Of a stretch of DNA of 49,245 bases, positions 1 to 6,868 are shown one piece after another. Where the stretch lies: NCBI GenBank assembly GCA_017625835.1, contig JAGAKF010000041.1, forward strand, positions 1-49,245, given 5' to 3'. A program made the position numbers and the translations under genes. Source of the DNA: Clostridia bacterium. Lineage in GTDB: Bacteria; Bacillota; Clostridia; Oscillospirales; Acutalibacteraceae. Below the pieces are notes generated by a model. It had not been told where the DNA came from. It was given only the letters and a program-made list of their open reading frames with translations, and searched no databases. Position 1 is the stretch's first letter, and the number at the start of each line of letters is the position of its first letter.

Positions 1-32
1 TAAAATATAACACCTCGACTTTGATAGTGCCT

Positions 33-100
33 GTAGGGGAGGCGTTTCGCCTCCCGCAAAATTGCACCGTATCTGACGGGACGGGAAACCCGTCCCCTAC
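33..100. repeat. REPIN-like doublet of two inverted REP hairpins
   Basis: Two hairpins face each other. On the plus strand GTAG (33-36) is followed by an 8-bp perfect stem (37-44 with 48-55) closed by TTT. On the minus strand GTAG (complement of 97-100) is followed by another 8-bp perfect stem (89-96 with 78-85), also closed by TTT when read on that strand. A 22-bp spacer (56-77) separates them. A GTAG tetranucleotide 5' of a short GC-rich palindrome, paired in inverted orientation, is the layout of REP doublets (REPINs) mobilised by RAYT transposases. No RAYT gene lies in this window, so mobilisation is inferred. The alternative is a transcription terminator of an upstream gene, but there is no T-tract. 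Confidence 0.7.
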
Positions 101-121
101 GTGATGAGTTGAATAAACAGC

Positions 122-142
122 GTAGGGCGGTGGCTTGCTGTC
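122..142 (+). repeat. Probable decayed third REP unit
   Basis: GTAG (122-125) is followed by GGCGG (126-130) and, after seven bases, CTGTC (138-142). These can pair as a 5-bp stem using two G-T wobbles. It sits 21 bp after the REPIN-like doublet and reads as a degenerate solo copy. The pairing is weak, so chance remains possible. Confidence 0.35.
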
Positions 143-185
143 GACGACAGAATTTATAGACTTTCATTAAATCATCCCGACAAAC

Positions 186-204
186 CCGAATTTATAAAAT
201 TCGG
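186..204. other. 19-bp perfect palindrome upstream of the ABC operon
   Basis: CCGAATTT (186-193), ATA, then AAATTCGG (197-204) form a perfect inverted repeat. It ends 58 bp before the -35 box of the ABC transporter promoter. No T-tract follows on either strand, so a terminator is unlikely; an operator for the downstream promoter or part of the repeat debris are the alternatives. A shorter palindrome, CTGTCG-A-CGACAG, lies at 138-150. Confidence 0.4.
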
Positions 205-262
205 AAACACTGCAGTACATATTACTTGCTGTCTGGTAAATAAAAACAATCTTCCTCACATC

Positions 263-291
263 TTGAAAAAGGTATGGTTATATTGTATAAT
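263..291 (+). promoter_or_regulatory. Sigma-A-type promoter of the ABC transporter operon
   Basis: TTGAAA (263-268) and TATAAT (286-291) are separated by 17 bp. Transcription should start near 298. That excludes an ATG at 297 as the start of the first gene and supports the ATG at 336. Confidence 0.85.
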
Positions 292-335
292 GCTAAATGG
301 GTATATATGAATTTTATCAAGGAAGCGGTGCGGCT

Positions 336-1037
336 ATGTCGTATATTCAATTTGCAAACGTTTCAAAAATCTATAAAGTAGGGGACACCGAGATTCACGC
401 TCTTTCAGATGTCAGCTTTGGCATTGAACAGGGTGAAATCTGTGTTGTTGTCGGACCGAGCGGTGCTGGTAAAACTACGCTTCTTAATGTCCTCGGTGGT
501 ATGGATTCTTGTTCAGCAGGCCGCATTGCCGTTGATCACAGAATAATTACCGATTTCAGAAAACGTATGCTTATTAATTACAGACGTAATGATGTCGGAT
601 TTATTTTCCAGTCATATAATCTTGTGCCAAACCTTACTGCTTTGGAAAACCTTGAGCTTGTTGCTAATCTGAGCAACAAAGCTGTCGACTGCATGGAACT
701 GATGCGCCTTGTAGGGCTTGAAAGACGTGCGAACCTTTTTCCGTCACAGCTCTCCGGTGGTGAACAGCAGCGCGTTGCGATTGCCCGTGCCCTTGTCAAG
801 AAGCCTAAGGTGTTGCTTTGCGACGAGCCGACCGGTGCGCTTGACTATGAAACAGGGATTCAAATTCTCAAGCTCATAAAGAGAGCAAGTGAAATTATGA
901 ATATGACCGTTCTTATCATTACTCATAATAATGCAATTTCTCCGATTGCAGACCGTGTAATAACGATGAGAAGCGGAAAAATCAGTAAAATTGAACTCAA
1001 CGACACACCGATGCCTGTTGAAAGGATTGAATGGTAA
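336..1037 (+). CDS. ABC transporter ATP-binding protein (MacB/LolD-type)
   Basis: This 233-residue protein is the nucleotide-binding subunit that energises the FtsX-type permease encoded directly downstream. Walker [10 protein letters not shown] is at about residues 40-48, the Q-loop glutamine near 92, the signature LSGGE at 139-143, Walker B VLLCDEP at 159-165 and the switch histidine in IITHN near 197. Length and motif spacing fit the LolD/MacB/FtsE group. The start at 336 is preferred because GGAAG lies about 10 bp upstream and the promoter places the transcript start near 298; the in-frame ATG at 297 would be leaderless. The stop lies directly against the ATG of the permease gene, so the two are probably translationally coupled. 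The substrate cannot be told from sequence. Confidence 0.93.
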   Translation: MSYIQFANVSKIYKVGDTEIHALSDVSFGIEQGEICVVVGPSGAGKTTLLNVLGGMDSCSAGRIAVDHRIITDFRKRMLINYRRNDVGFIFQSYNLVPNLTALENLELVANLSNKAVDCMELMRLVGLERRANLFPSQLSGGEQQRVAIARALVKKPKVLLCDEPTGALDYETGIQILKLIKRASEIMNMTVLIITHNNAISPIADRVITMRSGKISKIELNDTPMPVERIEW

Positions 1038-4000
1038 ATGAAGAAAACCCTTTTAAAGGAAACTCTTCGCAGCATATCCGCCAACAGGTTGAGATTCCTG
1101 TCGGTTATAATAATCGTTGCGCTTGGAATAAGCTTTTTTATCGGAATTAAGTCTTCTTCGCCGGCGATGGGGTATTCTGCTAATGAGTATTTCAGAATCA
1201 ACAATCTTCTCGATATCCGTGTAACTTCAAAAATCCCTTTCACAGATGAAGATGTTGAAAAAATTGAACAGATTAAAAAGGTTGATTATGTCGTCAGGTC
1301 AAAGTACATTGATGCCGTGGTCAATGTTGGTGATTCAGCTGTTGTTGATATAAACGGAATGGAGCTCAGCTGCCGTATATCTTCTCTTGATATTCCGCAA
1401 GCAAAGAAGTTTACTGAGACTGGAGAAGCTGACGATTCGTATGTTAACAGAGTTGTTCTGCGGGACGGTCGCTACCCTGAAAAAAAAGGAGAGTGTCTTG
1501 TAGATGCGACTGCTGTTAAAACTTACGACAGTCTGAAAATAGGCTCGGTAATTAAGCTTTCTTCAGAGGATTCTACTGTTAAAGATTCTCTTAAGGTGCA
1601 GGAGCTTGTAGTTGTCGGAACTGTGGATTCTCCGATGTATATTTCGAACGAAAGAGGAACAACAACTGTTGGTTCCGGTGCTCTCGGAAGCTTCGTCTAT
1701 ATTAGTGAAGATGATTTTAAAACGAGTGAAATCAACGAACTTTTTGTCAAAATAACTTATGATGATATATATGATAAGTTCTCGTCTGAATATGCAGGAA
1801 TCGTTGATACAATCGCTGATGAAATCAAGGTGATCTCATCCGAGTCTATTGACTCAAAGCTTTCAGAGCTTAAGGTTGAATATAATACCAGAATTTTTAA
1901 CAAGCAGATTGAAATTTCAGATTATGAAAAATCCAGTGCGGCAGAAATCGAAAAAAAACAGAAGGAAATTGATGAATTCAAAGCCTATGTTGACAGTGAG
2001 GATGAAATCCTTGCTAAGAAGAAAGAGCAAACTGAAGTTGATAAGAAGAGCCTGAAGGCAACACTTGACACGCAGACAAGCCGTCTCAATACGGTTCAGT
2101 CGACATATTATTCTAATCTGAAAGAGTTCGAAAGCCAGAGTTCTGAAATTCAGGGTTACAACGAACTGAAAAAATACTATGATGACCTCAATAAAAAGCA
2201 TATTTCTGACAAGAAAACGTTGGATGACCTTGCGGGAGCATTGCAGGATGCAAAGTCAGATTATGATGATAAAAAGTCATCACGTGATGAAATATCAGGA
2301 AGAATATCTTCAGCTGAAGAAGATGTTAACAGGTTGAATTACGAAATTGTAACACTTACAAATGCAAACACAAAATTAAGTAATGAAATAAATCAATACG
2401 AAAACGAAACTATTCCCGGGTTAGAAAAAGAAATTACTACTCTCAGGGAAAAAATTTCAGAGATTGAAAGTAAAGACGAACTTACTTATGCAGATACTGT
2501 TAACCTTAACACTTACAGGGAAGGTCTAGACACCAAGGAAAAAGAACTGAAAACTGCCAAAGATAAGATTAAAGAGAACAACAATAAAATAAAATCCAAT
2601 AATGACAGTATTTCAACCAAAAATCGTTCTATAAAATCCTTGGAAGGGAAAATAAAAACAGATAAGGCGGAGCTTGCAACGGCAGAGTCCGCACTCACTA
2701 CAGCTTCAAGTACTTATAATGCCGCAAAAAAGTCATATGATGATTTTGCAACGGCATATGACATAGACACCGCAACACTTGACAGTTACAAAAAATCGAT
2801 GGATAAGCTGACATCGGGACAGACAAAGCTTCTTGAACTGAGTAAAACACTTGAAGAGCAGAAGAAGGAGCTTGATTCGCTTAATATAAGCGTAACGCAG
2901 GCGCAGATACGATATTCGTTGAAGGTGCGCAACGGCGGCCGTGAAATTCAGAAGGCTCAGTATGATCTCGATAATGCCAAGGCACGCTATTACACGATCG
3001 ACAACGAGCTTACGGAGCTTAAAACTGACATTGAGAAAAAGAAATCTGCTCTTGATACTGACCTTAAAAAGTTGCAGAACACTCTCAATAACATCGACAG
3101 TATTACGTGGCAGACGACAACTCAGCCACAACTTGTAGGTCATTCTTCGTTTGAAAAGAGTATGGAAAATATTCTTTCAATGTCGAATATTTTCCCGATC
3201 ATATTCTTTGTAACTGCGATGATAGCCTGCTTTGTAATAATGATGAAAAATGTTGAGGAGGCAAGGGGGGCAATCGGTCTTCTTAAAGCTTTCGGATATT
3301 CGAATTTCACGATTACAGGCAAGTACGGATTGTACTCGCTTCTTGCGTGGCTCGGCGGTGCTTTTGTGGGCGGTGTACTTGGTACATGTGTTGTTCCTTC
3401 GGCAGTTTATTCAATTTACGATATCGTTTATACCGTACCGAATGTAGGTGCAAGATTTGACCTGAAATACATCCTTATCGGTCTTGGAGTTTCTTTTGTA
3501 ACAACAATGTTTGCAACATTTCTGGCTGTTATCCGTGAGCTGAAAATGTATCCGGCGGCGCTTATGCGCCCGAGGATGATCGGTTACAACCGTCGCTCCC
3601 TCCTTGAAAGATTACCGGATTTCTGGGGAAGATTGCCGTACGGAATAGTTATTCTTATCCGAACGGTTATAAGAAGCAGAAAACGAGTTGCTGTAGGTTC
3701 AGTTGCCATAGCCTGCTGTACAGCCCTGATACTTTCTTCTCTGGGTCTTTTAAACTCTGTTACGGATGTTTCTGCGTCACAGTATGGCGATAACGGTATT
3801 TTCGATTATGACGTTCAGTTAGTTCTGAATGCACAGCAGAATCCCGAAGAGAGTGCTATTCTTGAAAAGGTAAGAAGCGATGATCTTGTAACGGCTGCTA
3901 TGCTTATTTCCAACACGTCAATGGTTACTTCAAGAAATGAAGATAAGACGGTAACAGGAAATGCACATGTAATTGTACCGAGTGAAACAGAAAATCTTGC

Positions 4001-4787
4001 AGACTATGTAAATCTCGAAATCATCGAAGGTTCTGCGGATATTTCGAAGGGCGGAGTCGTGCTGTCGCAAAAACTTGCTCAGAATATAGGAGTCCGTGCA
4101 GGGGAAGCGGTTTGCTTTACTGATTCAGATGATATGGTGCATACTGTGACGGTTATAGGAATTGTTAAAAATTACCTTGAGCATTATGCTTATGTGTCAG
4201 CTGAAACTTACGAAGAAGTTTTCTTTGAAGCTCCGCAGTACAAGTACCTTATCTGCACGCTTAAGGCGTATCTTAACGCAGACGAAATTGCACGTTTTGC
4301 TGCAGAATACCTGAAAACAGAGGATGTTGCAGGTGCCGCGACCGCGCAGACGATGTCGCGTATGGCTGATATAGCTATCAATCAGGTGCTGGCACTTGTG
4401 ATTATATTTGTGCTTTCTGCCTGTCTGCTTGCAATGATGGTTATGTACACAACGTCGAATGTAAATATCAGTGAAAGAACTCATGAAATCGCAAATATCA
4501 AGGTAATCGGTTTCAGCGACGGTGAAGTGTTACTTTACGTTATCCGTGAAAATATTGTTTCAACGGCGATCGGTATTCTGATCGGTCTTGTGTCCGGTAT
4601 ATTCCTGCACAGTACCCTTGTAAAGTTTATTTCCGTTGAAAACGTAATGTATGGCAACAGTATTTCCTGGTGGAGCTTCTTCGCAACGGCAGGAATTATA
4701 ATCCTCGTTGCTTTGGTTGCGGCTTTGCCGATTCTTTTCAAAATCAATAAGGTTAAAATGGCAGAAACTCTTAAATCAGTTGAATAA
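1038..4787 (+). CDS. FtsX-type ABC permease with a very long coiled-coil extracytoplasmic domain
   Basis: The 1249-residue membrane protein has two FtsX/MacB-type permease halves. Transmembrane segments are seen near residues 18-38, 715-735, 762-790, 810-832, 884-908, 1113-1138, 1168-1192 and 1213-1236. The first extracytoplasmic region (about 39-710) begins with a MacB-like folded part and continues as roughly 400 residues of lysine/glutamate-rich heptad sequence (about 290-690), read as a long coiled coil. A second extracytoplasmic domain lies at about 910-1110. MacB/FtsX-class (type VII) ABC systems work mechanically on extracytoplasmic substrates or partners rather than pumping small molecules through the membrane. 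The coiled coil could act like PcsB on FtsEX, or as a periplasm-like stalk; this is inference. A terminator follows. Confidence 0.9.
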   Translation: MKKTLLKETLRSISANRLRFLSVIIIVALGISFFIGIKSSSPAMGYSANEYFRINNLLDIRVTSKIPFTDEDVEKIEQIKKVDYVVRSKYIDAVVNVGDSAVVDINGMELSCRISSLDIPQAKKFTETGEADDSYVNRVVLRDGRYPEKKGECLVDATAVKTYDSLKIGSVIKLSSEDSTVKDSLKVQELVVVGTVDSPMYISNERGTTTVGSGALGSFVYISEDDFKTSEINELFVKITYDDIYDKFSSEYAGIVDTIADEIKVISSESIDSKLSELKVEYNTRIFNKQIEISDYEKSSAAEIEKKQKEIDEFKAYVDSEDEILAKKKEQTEVDKKSLKATLDTQTSRLNTVQSTYYSNLKEFESQSSEIQGYNELKKYYDDLNKKHISDKKTLDDLAGALQDAKSDYDDKKSSRDEISGRISSAEEDVNRLNYEIVTLTNANTKLSNEINQYENETIPGLEKEITTLREKISEIESKDELTYADTVNLNTYREGLDTKEKELKTAKDKIKENNNKIKSNNDSISTKNRSIKSLEGKIKTDKAELATAESALTTASSTYNAAKKSYDDFATAYDIDTATLDSYKKSMDKLTSGQTKLLELSKTLEEQKKELDSLNISVTQAQIRYSLKVRNGGREIQKAQYDLDNAKARYYTIDNELTELKTDIEKKKSALDTDLKKLQNTLNNIDSITWQTTTQPQLVGHSSFEKSMENILSMSNIFPIIFFVTAMIACFVIMMKNVEEARGAIGLLKAFGYSNFTITGKYGLYSLLAWLGGAFVGGVLGTCVVPSAVYSIYDIVYTVPNVGARFDLKYILIGLGVSFVTTMFATFLAVIRELKMYPAALMRPRMIGYNRRSLLERLPDFWGRLPYGIVILIRTVIRSRKRVAVGSVAIACCTALILSSLGLLNSVTDVSASQYGDNGIFDYDVQLVLNAQQNPEESAILEKVRSDDLVTAAMLISNTSMVTSRNEDKTVTGNAHVIVPSETENLADYVNLEIIEGSADISKGGVVLSQKLAQNIGVRAGEAVCFTDSDDMVHTVTVIGIVKNYLEHYAYVSAETYEEVFFEAPQYKYLICTLKAYLNADEIARFAAEYLKTEDVAGAATAQTMSRMADIAINQVLALVIIFVLSACLLAMMVMYTTSNVNISERTHEIANIKVIGFSDGEVLLYVIRENIVSTAIGILIGLVSGIFLHSTLVKFISVENVMYGNSISWWSFFATAGIIILVALVAALPILFKINKVKMAETLKSVE

Positions 4788-4791
4788 CGTT

Positions 4792-4830
4792 AATCTCCGC
4801 CCGATTAGCTTCAGGCGGAGATTTTATTTT
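4792..4830 (+). terminator. Intrinsic terminator after the ABC permease gene
   Basis: A 10-bp perfect stem (4792-4801 with 4814-4823) with a 12-base loop is followed by a T-rich tract. It closes the two-gene ABC operon and separates it from the miaB block. Confidence 0.85.
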
Positions 4831-4862
4831 GTTTCTAATGTGTTAATTCCTGTCTTTTGGTG

Positions 4863-4891
4863 TTGCATTATCGGAGAAAATAGGGTATAAT
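4863..4891 (+). promoter_or_regulatory. Promoter of the miaB block
   Basis: TTGCAT (4863-4868) and TATAAT (4886-4891) are 17 bp apart, 37 bp upstream of the likely miaB start codon. It is the only clear promoter seen before the long co-directional block that runs to 28010. Confidence 0.8.
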
Positions 4892-4928
4892 AAACCGATT
4901 ATAAGATTATAAAGAGAGGTGTTTGCTT

Positions 4929-6359
4929 TTGAGTGCAGACAAGCAGTCAAAAAGCTGTTTCGTATCGCAGGAGGAGCTTGAGAAACAAAAAGAATATGCG
5001 GCTCTTGTGGGTTCAGTTTTATCCTCACGTTTTACGGATAAACCCCTCGCTTTTGTGCATACTTACGGCTGTCAGGGTAACGTTTCGGACGGTGAGAGAA
5101 TCAAGGGCATTCTTGAATCGGCAGGCTACGGTTTTACTAAAAACGTCGAAGAGGCCGATCTTATTCTCTATAATACCTGCGCTATCCGTGAACATGCTGA
5201 GGATAGAATCTACGGTAATGTAGGTGCAATCAAAAAGCTTAAAAAGTCGAATCCGAATCTTATCATAGCTCTTTGCGGATGTATGATGCAGCAGCAGAGA
5301 GTTGCCGAAAAAATCAGGAAGAGTTATCCGTTTGTAAACCTCGTTTTCGGTACTCATGTTATTCATAAAATTCCCGAATTGCTTTACAAAGTGCTTTGCA
5401 CAGGCAAAAGAGTTTTTGAATGTGAAGACAGCGACGGTGTGATTGCTGAAAATCTTCCCGTAAGGCGTGACGGCAACATAAAAGGCTGGTTGCCGATAAT
5501 GTACGGTTGTAATAACTTCTGCAGTTATTGCATTGTGCCTTATGTAAGAGGCAGAGAAAGAAGCAGAAGACCTGAGGATGTTATAATGGAAGCAAAAGAA
5601 CTTATTGATATGGGCTGTAAGGACATCACACTCCTTGGTCAGAATGTTAATTCCTACGGCAAAAATCTTGACTGTGATATTAATTTTGCAAAGCTTCTTC
5701 AGCAGATAAATGACCTCGAGGGTGACTTTATTATCCGCTTTATGACTTCGCATCCGAAAGACTGTACGAAGGAACTTCTTGATACAATGGCTCGTTGCGA
5801 AAAGGTTGCAAAGCATCTGCACCTTCCGTTCCAGAGCGGAAACAATCGTGTCCTCAAGGAAATGAACAGAGGCTACACACGCGAACAGTATCTGGAGCTT
5901 GCACGCTATGCGCGTCAGGTTATGCCCGATCTTTCAATGACGAGCGATGTTATAGTCGGCTTCCCGGGCGAAACTTATGAAGAGTTCAAGGATACACTTA
6001 CCCTTATCGATGAGGTCAAGTTCACTTCGCTTTACACTTTCATTTTCTCTTCAAGACCCGGCACAAAGGCGGCCTCGATGCCTGATCCTGTTTCACGAGA
6101 CGAAAAGGGTGTATGGTTTAAAGAGCTTACAGACCTGCAGGAAAAAATCGCAGGCGAGCGTACGGCGAAAATGAAGGATAAAATTTTCAGAGTGCTTTGC
6201 GAAGGCTATGCAAAAGAAGGTGTTCTCAACGGCAGAACGCAAGGTAATGTAATGATCGAATTTCCCGAGGTTGAGGGAAAGGATCTTATCGGCAGGTTCT
6301 GTGACGTCAAAGTTACGGATCCTCTGACATGGATCGTCAGGGGCGAGCTTGCAGACTGA
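4929..6359 (+). CDS. miaB: tRNA-2-methylthio-N6-dimethylallyladenosine synthase MiaB
   Basis: MiaB is a radical-SAM methylthiotransferase that adds a methylthio group to i6A37 of tRNAs reading UNN codons, after MiaA has made i6A. The N-terminal domain carries the three cysteines of the auxiliary Fe-S cluster (TYGCQGN, NTCAIRE, CGCMMQQ). The radical-SAM CxxxCxxC motif is at residues 194, 198 and 201, and a C-terminal TRAM-like domain follows. The likely start is TTG at 4929, because AGAGAGG at about 4913-4919 is about 9 bp upstream; an in-frame TTG at 4923 would be too close. That gives 476 residues, normal for the family. Its substrate-making partner miaA lies in the same block at 11533. Confidence 0.96.
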   Translation: MSADKQSKSCFVSQEELEKQKEYAALVGSVLSSRFTDKPLAFVHTYGCQGNVSDGERIKGILESAGYGFTKNVEEADLILYNTCAIREHAEDRIYGNVGAIKKLKKSNPNLIIALCGCMMQQQRVAEKIRKSYPFVNLVFGTHVIHKIPELLYKVLCTGKRVFECEDSDGVIAENLPVRRDGNIKGWLPIMYGCNNFCSYCIVPYVRGRERSRRPEDVIMEAKELIDMGCKDITLLGQNVNSYGKNLDCDINFAKLLQQINDLEGDFIIRFMTSHPKDCTKELLDTMARCEKVAKHLHLPFQSGNNRVLKEMNRGYTREQYLELARYARQVMPDLSMTSDVIVGFPGETYEEFKDTLTLIDEVKFTSLYTFIFSSRPGTKAASMPDPVSRDEKGVWFKELTDLQEKIAGERTAKMKDKIFRVLCEGYAKEGVLNGRTQGNVMIEFPEVEGKDLIGRFCDVKVTDPLTWIVRGELAD

Positions 6360-6411
6360 AACTGTATAACTTTTAATTTGTTATAAATTTTATTTTAAGG
6401 AGATTTTTAAA

Positions 6412-6828
6412 ATGGACGTAATTGAAATCACAAGACAGCTTGGCGCTGCAATTCAGAAGGACGAGCGTTATCTTGCTTTCCACGAGGCAAGAAAGGTAAA
6501 CGAGGCTGACACAGAGCTCAACGACCTCATCAACAAAATCCAGCTTATCCACATGTCATACCAGCACGAGGCTGCAAAGGACGATGCAAACGAAGAGAAG
6601 CTTCAGGCATATGACAAGGAGTTTTCAGAGGTTTATGCTGCAGTAATGGCTAACGAAAATATGCAGAAGTACGAGGCAGCAAGAAAGGCTGTTGACGATA
6701 TGATGAACTACCTTACACAGATTCTTGCTATGTGTGTACAGGGCGAAGATCCTGCAACTTGCGATCCTGCAGCTGCTCACGAGCATAATTGTTCAGGCGA
6801 GTGCGGTTCATGCGGCGGTTGCCACTGA
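6412..6828 (+). CDS. YlbF/YmcA family protein with cysteine-rich C-terminal tail
   Basis: A 138-residue, mostly helical protein with the YlbF/YmcA (RicA/RicF) fold. In Bacillus these proteins join YaaT in an Fe-S-binding complex that affects mRNA maturation by RNase Y and developmental choices. The gene sits between miaB and mutS, matching the miaB-ymcA-(cotE)-mutS-mutL order of Bacillus. The tail is unusual in density: cysteines at 108, 117, 127, 131, 134 and 137, with histidines at 123, 125 and 138, ending in CGSCGGCH. Such a tail could ligate an Fe-S cluster or zinc (inference). AAGGAG stands about 9 bp before the ATG. Which paralogue (YlbF or YmcA) it is cannot be settled from sequence alone. 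Confidence 0.88.
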   Translation: MDVIEITRQLGAAIQKDERYLAFHEARKVNEADTELNDLINKIQLIHMSYQHEAAKDDANEEKLQAYDKEFSEVYAAVMANENMQKYEAARKAVDDMMNYLTQILAMCVQGEDPATCDPAAAHEHNCSGECGSCGGCH

Positions 6829-6868
6829 TCAGCATAAGGAACTTGAAAATTAACTGAGGTGAAAACAG

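Noticed and set aside
379-392. GTAGGGGAC match resembling the REP start inside the first ABC gene (also near 30183)
   Set aside because: Neither copy is followed by a palindrome and both are within coding sequence.
4708-4890. 60-codon frame spanning the ABC permease end and the intergenic region
   Set aside because: It runs through the terminator and promoter and has no independent start signal.
5025-5822. 265-codon open frame antisense to miaB
   Set aside because: It lies entirely opposite a clear miaB, has no ribosome-binding site or recognisable protein feature, and follows from codon bias of the sense gene.
6365-6385. TATAAC / GTTATA inverted repeat before the YlbF-family gene
   Set aside because: Arms are only 6 A/T-rich bases in an A/T-rich gap, and no -35 box or T-tract supports a promoter or terminator.
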